Below, one piece after another: positions 23,396 through 34,500 of a stretch of DNA of 64,000 nucleotides. This DNA comes from Pollenia angustigena (lineage: Eukaryota > Arthropoda > Insecta > Diptera > Polleniidae): the NCBI GenBank assembly GCA_930367215.1, contig OV884059.1:152022511-152086510 (forward strand), given 5' to 3'. The notes beneath the pieces are model-generated. The model was not told the origin of the DNA and did not search any database. It saw only the letters and a program-made list of their open reading frames with translations. Position 1 is the stretch's first letter. The number at the start of each line of letters is the position of its first letter. A program made the position numbers and the translations under genes.

Positions 23396-24995
23396 TATTT
23401 TACAGACCTAAATCTTTTTTTTTTTTTAAATATAATTAAGTGAAAGAATTATTTTAAAATTACACTTTTATTTTTGATTATAAATCACACAAATAGTGTA
23501 TATTTTTCGATAGAGCCTCCAAACAATTGAACAGTTTCGTTCGATACCACTTGCCTTAGATAATATAATTCTTATCATCTATACAAATTGTCGAGACATC
23601 GTTACTTAACAAAATACGTTTAAAAAAAATAAACTTCACATTGCATTTGGGGTTTTTCTCAAAAAAATTTATTTTTATATATAGAAGCGATAATAACCCA
23701 GGAAACCGTGATAACCCAGCGAACCTTCTTTGTGTACCGGATGGGGTGGGGGTTATTTCTGTAATTTTAGTATTTTTAGTGTGGAGCTTTTTTAACAATC
23801 TTTGAACAGTAGATAAGTATGCTTGAACGCCAACATTTGCCCTGATTTTTTGCGGCTACGCCATAAGAGTTCGATGCTTCTCTCAGAATTGCAAGTTTAC
23901 TAGTGTGCGAAAGAACCCTTTCATTACTTTTTTTATTGTTTTCCGTTTTCCGACTTATTGGGCCAGAACGCCGTTGTAGCTTTACCGATTTTGACGCGCA
24001 GTGTATGTTTGTGTATACAGAGGTAATCAAAAAGACATTCAACTCACCGCTGTGTTTTCTCTTTAAGGATTTAAGCGATCGTGCATTTAAGTTTAAAAAA
24101 GAGCGATTTTGTATAATTTCAAGACTTTTTTTGGCAATACTTTTTTTTTTAAAAAAACGGGGTAAAATCAATACATCCTAGTTTATTTAAGTATCATAAA
24201 AAATAACGATCGTTTTACCTTTTCAACATCTGCTTTCCAATAAAACATAATATTTTAGTTGGAAATCGAAAAGCTCTAGTTTTTTTTCGAACTTGCTATC
24301 CACAAACTCGTAACTGCACTTTAGTATCAATCAAATCTCAATGAATCACTTACTTGCGATTTATCGCTCCCATTTTATGAAGTTACACTCAAACAAAATT
24401 TGATATACATACGTCTATGACATCTTTAAGTCCTAGCGAGATGTTCTCTTATTCTACTTCCGTGGGGTTCCATTTGATAGAAATCTTTGTGTGTCCACTT
24501 TTGTTACGTCGAGTACGTAACAAATCTTTGATACCCTCCACCGATTGTTCGAATATTCTAGGAATGGGATCAATATGATATCCATTTATTATTAATTTAT
24601 CCTTATAAAAACAGGCGTCAGCATTAAAATTGTTTGCGGCTTAGACCTACATATATCACAGAGCACACAGAGGCATCACGAGACAGAAAATATTGTATTT
24701 TTTCTGCATTTTTCTTCGAAAGCTGCCCTTTTTGCAGTTTTTGCTTTGATTCCGCAATTTGTGTTGATAGAAGCGGCCTGTTTTTACACATTGCCAATTC
24801 AATTCCAAAAGACGTTTTCTTTCTCTTTCTTCAAACGCTGCCCTCGCAAATGATTAAGGCATTTTTCATACGTCACTTTTTTCATCTCTGTATGCTTTGT
24901 GCCTATATTAAATTATTAACCGACAATCAGAAAGTTGTATGCTTCTCTTTTTAGAAATTTGAACTAACTTGAGTAAAATATCGTGATTCGTTAGA
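23396..24995. other. intergenic DNA, no gene recognised
   Basis: Open frames of 80-131 codons occur on both strands at 23556-24181, and one of 106 codons at 24634-24954. They overlap each other, have low-complexity composition and show no family motif. I see no recognisable repeat. Confidence 0.4.
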
Positions 24996-25155
24996 CCCAT
25001 TTCAGACTCGAAAAGTTAGTTGCGCCAGTTACTTGCCGAGAACAACAAAGTTTGTGCAAACATTTTTTTTCCTTACCCCGACCTTACCGCTAACGTCTAC
25101 AAACCAAGAGTTGCGCAACAGACTCGCGCAAGTAAGTTGCCGAGTATGAAAGAGG
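24996..25155. repeat. 160-bp MITE
   Basis: The ends pair as cccatttcagactcg against its inverse around cgagtatgaaagagg. A second pairing block is 'agttgcgc.agttacttg' with 'caagtaagttgc/gttgcgcaac'. Noncoding. Confidence 0.5.
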
Positions 25156-25559
25156 TTTAACAGCGATCAGCAATGAGTAATTTTTTCGCATATCATACTG
25201 ACTTATAAAATTGTAAGTATAAGTGCAAAGGCATTTTTTAAAATCAACTACTCTGATTCAATAATACTCACGAGAACAAAACATATGAGTCGACATCGTA
25301 CGCATACTCATATATGACCTTACTTTGATTTATAAAACACTTATAATACTCACATTGATTCAACTCATTCAGCTTACCCGTTTAACACTATAGATCAAAC
25401 ACACAATTTCATAATCAGCGCTGTCAGATAAATTTGCCAAAAAATCGTCCACTTCTTACATACAACTTTAGTAAACTACAATTGCCAAATCATCACTTTG
25501 CTATTTCGGGGACAAATTGATTTCTGGTATCAAAAAAGCGGTGAAATTAGTTTTAGCGT

Positions 25560-26260
25560 TTACAGAGAATTTCGGAAGTTTGCTGAATATGGGATCTAAG
25601 GTAAATAATGGACCGTATATCACAAAATTGCATGACATTTTTTGTACCGCAATATCTATATCTATATCTGCTAAGGTTTTCGGCGTATTTTATTAATTAA
25701 CCAGAGTCGGCTTTATATTGGTCCTAAAGCAATAATGGACCTGTCATTACGAACTTTATTAGTGCGATTTTTAGTACTATAAAACTGTGACGTACGAAAT
25801 TTTACTATAATAGCATTTCTAATTATGGTTTTAGGCGTACTAAACTGTTTTCCTGGAGGTGGGTTTATATGAGGCCTAGGGTTTGTGCAAAATCGTATAT
25901 CATTCCGTGCATTTTTCCACCATTTATGTTAGTTTTTGTAGCAAAATGATCAATTTTTTTTGGGTAGTGGTTCAACATTTTGATGCATAGCCCTGATCCT
26001 ACTGAACCGATTTTGCTTTCAATTCCAAACTGCTTAGGATAACTACAGTTTGTTTAGTTCTTTTGAGTTTTTCGAAAGTGGGCGTGTTTTCAACAGACGG
26101 ACAGACAGACGGACATGGCTAAATCGACTTAGAATTACTCAAGGACCCAGAAAATATATCCTCTATGGGGTCTGAGATGAGTAAGGAAAAAGTTTCACAC
26201 GGAATGACAAACTTAGTATACCCTCATTCACGTCTAGTGGTGGTGGAGGGTATAAAAACA
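25560..26260. repeat. Helitron/mini-me-like repeat
   Basis: It carries 'tggaccgtatatcacaaaattgcatg', split over degenerate units related to 21720-22870. A GGAC/GACA microsatellite follows at about 26096-26120, then 'aggacccagaaaatatat', and the closing 'cacggaatgacaaact...gagggtataaaa' at about 26197-26258. The closing module matches the repeats at 8.5 and 9.3 kb. Confidence 0.55.
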
Positions 26261-27028
26261 AAGAAGCACTTTCACCAAAAAAAATATCACTTTCGTGCTT
26301 ATTTTCAAAAACATTTTAGGTTTATTTTTATTTGATATGAAAAGTTAACTTCAATACAATTTAATTAATTTAAAACGCGAATACAAAATGCAACCGTTAA
26401 TACAACGAAATTGACTCAAAAAGTTTTTCAATTCAAAAAACTAAACTCAACGAAAAATACATAAATAAATAAAAAAGAACTAATGGCCGTTTTCTCATTG
26501 CGCGATTATCATTCAAGAAATTTGGTTTTCTCAATGTCTTGTTTGCTTCTATTCTGTCGCAAAGCTAACCAGCACTCATCTGTCAATTATTTATTTTCCT
26601 TTTATTTGCCCTACAGATAAATTCAGTCCGCTGACTCTCAACTTTTACATGTATTTTAAGAGTCGTTGCCAACTAAAACAATGTTTTTTGTTGAGAACCC
26701 TAAAATCGTTAACGGACAGCTTATCGGTCTAATAAGTTTATGTTTACATTAAGTAAGGGACAGTTTGTCGATACATTGAGAAAATGGCCACAAGAGTGCA
26801 AAACATGATGATGCCTGAAGATTTCAATTCCCCTTATTAAAAACCACAACACTCCCCAGTAAAAAATTTTATCATTTTGCGAAGCACTAAAGGTACATTT
26901 AAAAAAATAAGCGCACAAATATGCGCTACGCAGTAAGACATACAGAAATGCAGTAAAGTAAGTGAAAGAACTCTCAACAACTTTTATTAAAAAAAATAAC
27001 ATTTCAAGTGCTACGGCATTCCCTTACT

Positions 27029-27254
27029 ACGAAGCAGGTTGGTAAGGAAGAATTCTAAAAAATAACGGTATCAAAACATTCAGTGTCTAAAGCTGATCGT
27101 TACATCTAACAATTTTTATGTGCGCTGAATAATGCGCTTTTTGTGTCAAAAATGTATTGCTTCATCGTGGGAACTCGCCATATAAAATTCATGTCTTCCG
27201 TAAGCGCAATGGTAAGCGAAACTTTTATGTTTCTCCCTTACAAACCTGCTTCGT
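27029..27254. repeat. MITE, gaagcaggtt family
   Basis: The inverted ends acgaagcaggttggtaagga and its partner cccttacaaacctgcttcgt are 226 bp apart. It is related to the hairpin insertion at 11023-11784. Confidence 0.55.
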
Positions 27255-27852
27255 TGGAAGCTCCATTTTTTATTGGGTCGAAATATACACCATGGATGGG
27301 AAAACGGCTGCTTTCACTTAAGACGTGACCTCTTATCTCTCTCTCTCTTTCTGCGTTTTTGGAGTTCCATTTGATAGGCGTCTTTACTATGTCATCTCCA
27401 AGTCTTAGCGCAGGATCATATTCTTCTGCTTAGTTGGGTGTTTCATTGGATAGACAATTTTGCTATTTCATAATCCGGTCTTTTAAAAATGTGCTCAATC
27501 AATTTTCGTTTCCTTTTGACCAGTTCATTTATATGATGTTTCATATTCCATAATCTTACGCAATGATCTATGTATAATAACCTTTTTCTCATCTAGATCT
27601 ACAGCTGAAGTATTTCACGATTTGCATCCGTATAACAGGACAAATCGCACACCGGAAGAGACCAGATGCAGTTTTGTCTTCAGGTGGATTTTTGGCGACA
27701 GCGAAACTTTTTGGTATGCTGCAAATTACTTTTGAATTTGTCTTGATTCAAACTCGAATGTCCTCATCTGGGTCGCAAGCGGAGGATAATTTTTACTGTT
27801 AGGACCAGCACTCAGGGGATGACCCCTACTAATGCATTGCATTGTGTTGGAA

Positions 27853-28080
27853 CTAGGAAAATAGGTTGTGGGAAGGAGGATAGAGGGAGTAGTGTTTGTG
27901 AACATTCGATTTGAACTTAATCATGTTGTAAGTGATAGGGAAGACTTCTGCAGGAAGGTTATTCCACATACGAACAGTCTGGGAAAAAACGAATTCTCTC
28001 TGTTATGCGTTGTACGATTCACCTGCCAATCGACCACATAAGGATGGGCTCTTGAGAAAAAACGTGTATTACGAACAAAC
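27853..28080 (-). pseudogene. C-terminal fragment of a LINE reverse-transcriptase protein
   Basis: Read on the minus strand it gives RTTHNRENSFF then, after a one-base shift, TVRMWNNLPAEVFP and a tail ending HNLFS with a stop at 27855-27853. The 'R.WN.LP' motif is diagnostic for the C-terminus of Jockey/CR1-type LINE ORF2 proteins. Similar-looking but unresolved sequence extends left to about 27600. It is a dead fragment unrelated to the two larger LINE copies. Confidence 0.6.
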
Positions 28081-28552
28081 GTACGGATTTTATTTATTCA
28101 TATTGAATGTGAAGTAAAGCTAAATACTTAAGACACAACAAAATATAGCCAGACTTCACTCAACGGCCGAGCGTAACAAGTTGTTTAACTACTCGTAATA
28201 GATGGCACTTTGCTACAATCCACGATATACTTAAAGAACCTAAACAAAATGAGGAGATAAGATAAAAAGTTAAATCTCTCAGATAATAAGTCACGTTTCC
28301 CCACATCAACACGGTGTGAAAAAAAACCATTTGTTTTCATTTATTATCGAGAAAGGTAGAGAGATAAGAATATTATTTCACAATTTAAAATTTGTAACAA
28401 AAACAAATAATTATTTGTTATTATGAGGCTGCCGGTAATGGACATGCCTTGAAACGTAATTTTTTTTGTTAATCAACAGTTTCACCAGTAAAAGTTACTA
28501 GAAATAATTTCACAGTAAATTATTATTTACAAATTTGCAATAACCATCTGAA

Positions 28553-31500
28553 ATGTCAACTGTTTTTGATGAAAACGCTAAAGTTTGGTATGGTTGGAGG
28601 CGCGAAGAGCCCTTGGACGAAAGCGTGTCAGTGGGTGAGTGGGCTTTGCGTATGATGCGTAATAAATCATCGAATGAAACATGCCAAATTAGCGATACAG
28701 ACAATTCGCATTTAACATATCACCAGGCACTCTGCAATGCCATACAACTGGCTAAACATATGCGTAAGTGGCAACTAACAAGTTACGATATCATTGGTGT
28801 TGTTGCGACAACTAACACGTATTCAGTGCAAATTATATTGGCCGCTTGGTTCAATGGTTTGGCCTTTCAGGCCATCAATCCCGAGGAGAAGGAAGGTGAG
28901 TGAGCAAGTGTTTGATTTGATGGATTCATCATAATTTTATGGAATAATTGGTATTATTTCATTTTCCTCATTTAACAGAAGCAATTTTTTATTTGTTGAG
29001 TAAAACCAAACCAAAAGTTATATTTTGTGATGGTTTGTATTTGGAAAAATTACACAATACTCTGCACACGTTGTATCCTCAATGTCATTAAAATTGAGGA
29101 TCTTTTGAAAACGGAGAATGGTGTTGATGATTTGTTTTGGTAAATATTTGTTGAATTGATGATGTGCTTTGGTAAATATTAGATGAATTTTTTTTTCGTA
29201 AGTTTTGCAATTATCAGATTTTAAATAATTTTGTTTAAAATGTTGTTTAGTACAGAACCTTTGAGGGATGGATGTGATCAAACGATGGCAATACTGTGCA
29301 CCTCTGGTACCACGGGTCTACCAAAATGTGTTCGAATAACAAATAAAATGTGCCTTACGGACTATGGGTGAGTTTGAAAAAAGTAATTTCAAAATGAAGA
29401 AGGCTTTAGCGTAATTACAATTAACCGGCTGAAGATAAATCGTTGCTATAGTCTGTAAGTTGGTACTCAGGACTATACAATTTTTTTACATAACAGACGT
29501 ATAAGTTGTCCGCCAAAATCCTGGAAACTCAACATTTTATTTAGATTTTTTAAAGTAATAGGCACGTAGCAGAAAGAAAAAACGCGCACTTAATTTAAGT
29601 TTTCTTCACTTACTTTTAGTAAGAGTCGTACTTAAAAATTTAAGTACGAATTACACTAAGAAGTACTAAGACCAATCCAAAATGGTATTGCTTTCGAAAA
29701 CCAATCCTAGAATTACTTAATATAAGTATAAAATTCCTAAATCAAGTAAAAGAAAAAGCTTTAATTAAATACAATTTTTTATTGTCGTGCCACTCTGAGA
29801 GTAAAATTAAAATATGAGCGTATTATTATAAGAGAACAGGGCTGCCATACTTGGGGAATTATCTCCAAAGTTGGGAATTTCATGCGAGCAAAAAGGGTAA
29901 AGAAAGTCATTTGGTGATTGGCGATATTTTTGGGGATTTAAACCAAATTCGGGGATTTTTTGGGAATTTTAAAATTTTTTTTATTATTTACGCTTATTTT
30001 TCCTTGTTTCGTATATAAAATATCATAAAATATAAAATATCATCAACAACAAATACGGTGCAAAAGGTATTTAATGAACTTATGTTATTATTCTTGAGTG
30101 AGTGTTTTAAAAAAGAGGAACTTAAAAACAGAATCTAAAACAGTTGACCACACATACAATTTTGAATTTTTTAAAGAAAATTTTTAAGCAAATATGTGTT
30201 CCCCTAAAATAAGTAAATATGAAAGAAAATATAACAAAATTTGGGAAAAAGATGGCTAAAATCGATTGAACAAGTTCCAAATTCTTATAAATTGGCTAAT
30301 TCAACTTCAAAAACAACATACGTATTGTTCTGCTCGTAATTCCTCACTGAAATCGCATAAAAAGATTATTAAAAAACATGCCGAAACCAGTCGCTACAAA
30401 CAAAATAAAATAATTTTTTTTACTAAACCATTTTATTTGGGGAGTTTTAGGGATTTCTTATTATAATTTTTCTTATTATTTAAAAAAAAAAAAAATTTAA
30501 ATTTGCTTAAAAAAAAACAAACAAAAAATCATGTACAGTACTTTTCGCTTATTGTCCATTCCGCTTAAAGGCCAAAAACGGATCAAAGCCAAAACTGTCA
30601 TATTCACTTGCACATTTTTCGAATTTCATACAAATTATTTGTTCTAAGGTCCATTTCGCTTGTAGTCCATTTTCGTTTAAAAGCCACATTTTCTTAGCAC
30701 GCATTTATAATTCTTTATGCAAAAATTGTCGCTTATAGTCCACTCTGTTTTTTATATTTTTTTAATCAACAGGCAACATGTTTTTATTTACCTTTCTCGC
30801 AACTATTATTTTTAACAATTTATTTCAATTAAATCAATATTTGGTTGTGTTTAAAATAAACTTTTCTTTTGTTCAAAAATAATGGTTTTATTGAAGAAAA
30901 TCATATTTATATAGTCCAAAATGTGGATTATAATAGATTTCACTTATTATTCTTAGCAATAACAGTCCTTTATGGACCAATACTTCTGCGAATATCGTTC
31001 TCCATTTATCTCTGTCAATGGCCTTTTGTTTATGGTTTTCAACTTTGATTACTTGTAAATCTTCTTCAACATCATCTTTCCACCTTTTTCTTCCTTTTTT
31101 CTAATACCTTCTGGGTGTTGTTCAAAGACCTTCTTCACTGTCATGCAGTCGTTCATTCGTAAAACATGTCCAAGCCAGCGTATTCGCTGTGCTTTTATAA
31201 AACGTATAATATTTTGATTTTCATTAAGTATCTCTAACTCATCATTGTACCGGGATCTGTACAATCCTTCAGGTTTCACTTATTATCCATAAAATGGCTT
31301 ATAAAAAAAATCGGTTATAGTCCAAATTCGCTTATAGTCCGCAAAAGTTGTGCAACTAGAGTAGTGGGCTCTAAGCGAAAAGTACTGTATTAACTTTTTA
31401 AGGTTTTGTTTTTCAATTTGGGGATTTTTGGGGATTTATTTGTTATTTTTTGGGGACAAGGAAAAAAGTACCTGGTAGCCCTGTAAGAGAACTTAGTTGC

Positions 31501-34500
31501 AGGGCTGCCAGTTTTGGGGTTTTGATCCCAAGTTAAGGGTGTTCTTGTTGCTAAAAGGGACAACAGTTTTTATTTGGGGTTTGGGATTTTTTTTTGGGAA
31601 ATAAAAAATATGAGTTTAATTTTTCTATAAAAGACAACCAACTGATGTGCTATTTCCAGGTGACAAACAATTAATTGTGTAGAGAGATTTATATGAAAAT
31701 CATTCAGTTTTTTGAGTGCTTCTCATATAAATTTTTCTACACAATAGTACGTACCTTTAGCTTTAAAGTTTAGAATGCAAGCAATTTAGAACTAAACACA
31801 AAAGGCCTCAAACCTGTATTTTAGGGAAATTAATAAAACAATGTTCAAACCCTTAATGACACTACATTTTTTAATAATTGCATTGATAGAAAGAAACAGT
31901 AAATGTTAGAAAGAGCAAACTATAAAAAATGTAAACAAAGTTTTTTTCTTTTATTATGGTTGTTTATTTTATGAAATGTTGTCAACATTTTGTTTATGAG
32001 AAACATAAAAACAAAACAAACAAAAAGCGGTAAATCTCTGAATTTGCCCATAAACCGCTGATTCAGTAACACTTTTAATATTTCAAGCTTGAAATGTCAA
32101 TTTTAAGTTGAAAAATTGAAAATTTGTTTTACATAACTTCATTTCTTATCGATAACTTTAGTAAATTTTTTACAGTTTGCCATTTATCTTAAAACAGCTT
32201 AACTCTTCGCACTTAATAAGTTTTTCTATTACATTATATTTGTAGTGTTCAACAAAACTTGGACAATGCATTAAAAATGTAGTGTCATAAGGGCTTCAAT
32301 GGATAACCGAGTAGGAGTGTAATCCAAACTAGACATTCATATTTTTTTAACAAAAGTGGAAATAAAATTAAAACTGTATAATGAAGTTTCTTAAAAATTA
32401 AGTATGGTTCTATACAGATTCATTATAGGGAAGTTCGACTGTATACATATATGGATATAGAAAATTTTTACAGCTAAATCTGGCATTAGACATGGCCAAA
32501 AAATACTAAAAATTATTTTTTTTAAAACTTTTATAATGCTAAACATACCTTCTGGGGGTCACGACTAATAACACCAAAAGGGCGTGTTTTGTTTAATACA
32601 ATCTCTAAAATGAATTTAACCCATTAAGGCCCGAGCCATGATCCCGTTGAGTTATAATGACGAAACTTTTAAAATTTTATTGTTTATACCTAAATATGAA
32701 AGAAAAAAAATTTTGGGCAAATCAGATATGTGGGAGCCCAGAAAACCACCGTTGCGAAAACGCAACGTTGGGCCTTAACGATATAAAAATTAAGCGCATT
32801 TGCAAACATTTTAAATTAAAATTATTCACGTCTTTAGGAAAAAAAAATTAAAAAAGATATTCATATACATTTCATTTTTAATTCAATTATGATATGTTCC
32901 AAAGCACTTTGGGTGCATTTCTCACGTTTGTAATTGATTGGTCCATTATTTACCATAGACCCCATATAAAGCCCATTCTCGAAAAACACTTTAGTAGTAT
33001 AACACCATAACAAATAATTATATTGTAATAAATTTTGTTCTGTCACAGTTTTATAATGACTAGAAATCACACTGTCAACTTTCGTAAAGATCGGTTCATA
33101 ATTTACCACAGGTCCAATATAATGCCCACTCCTGAAATATCCTAGCTGTCAGTGGTTGGTACCAAATATTTGGCATAGCCGAACATAGCAATCTTACTGG
33201 TTTTCTTTTATATCCTGGGAGACGATAATGTCACACTACTTGTTCGATTTTCTCTTACTGTACCTATTGAAGTAACCCTGGGGGAAATTTGTGTCAATTG
33301 TTCCAACAGACTGGTCCTGGGATTTGTGAAAATTGAACAAGTTCAAAAAGATAGAATTCATGACCAGTGAAAGGAGAACCTATCATCTAACTGGTATATT
33401 GAGAACAAAAAGTGTAAAAAAGTAATGAATTACAGTACAGTCTTCACCGATGGTGTGACACTTTTTTTGGGACTTGTTTCATTGAAATATGACAACTCCA
33501 TGTTAAAATGTATTCATATAAAGTGCTAGAACTAGAACCGGTCTCTATCACCAAAGACCTATCACGGGACTACTTTGGTATAAGTTCGCTTCCTTCTAGG
33601 AAAATAACACACTTTGGGCATAAGAAAAAAAAGGAATTGTCATAAAGAATTTACCTTCTACGAAATATCCTGCATTTTAAAAATTGGAAATTAGTTTGAA
33701 AAAGGTGAAAAAATTATCGAAAATTTCAAAACACATAAATAACAACAACTTATAATTAACATACATACATGTTTATATTATGCTGTTTTAAATAGCAAGT
33801 GATTGTATAAATATGTTTGTATTTGAAAATTGTACGTAATTTGTATATCGTTTAGGCCCAGTGTTGCGCTTTCGCATCACGGATATATACAATCATAAAA
33901 AAGTCTCAAATCCAAAAACAGGTCGATTAGATATTAAGTTAAATTTTATTTCACTGTGCTTTATAACAATATCACGACACAACAAAATGCCGGAGGGAAG
34001 GTTTAAGTGAACGTTGCGAAAACGCAACGCAGGGCCTTAATGGGTTAAATGTTGTTGCAAGCGGACAACCAACATATTGGCCTGCTGAACAGCAAAAAGT
34101 TCCAGATGTCATCGATTTTGGCGTGGTTAACCCTTTTAGAATTGTATCTCCGACTGGTCACTTAGCGACGAAAGCTACGCAAATTAATTGGTTCAAATAT
34201 AAAAAATATCTCAGTACCCATTGCACAGAAAATATTTCGCTTAGCACAACGGAGAATGTGGATCTTTCTATTGTCAATTTGGACAATTATCTTAAACTAG
34301 CTGCTCAACATTCTAGCAAAACCAATGTATCAAAATAATTTTTGGAAATACAAAATTTTTAATTAATAAGAATAAGATAAACAAACTATTTATTCTCTTT
34401 TTCTAATATTTTTGGGAAAAGGTTTCCTGATGTTCCGGCCTAAGCAAACAGTGAAATGCACCTAAGAAATTGCTTATCCTCCAACTTAATTTCAGTGTAT

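Larger units (their letters stand above)
29837..31483. mobile_element. hAT-like element with 8-bp target duplication
   Basis: The ends CAGGGCTGCCATAC and GTACCTGGTAGCCCTG are inverted. The flanks are perfect 8-bp direct repeats TAAGAGAA (29829-29836 and 31484-31491), the signature of hAT insertion. Subtracting the nested 852-bp element and its TA leaves about 0.8 kb, with no transposase. A further fragment beginning cagggctgccag lies just beyond at about 31502. It sits in the large intron of the plus-strand enzyme gene. Confidence 0.8.

Noticed and set aside
23556..24181. Overlapping ORFs of 80, 131 and 92 codons as small genes
   Set aside because: They are on opposite strands over the same DNA, of low complexity, and without recognisable domains or splice evidence.
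29018..29281. Minus-strand 87-codon ORF
   Set aside because: It overlaps exons 2 and 3 of the plus-strand enzyme gene and has no motif.
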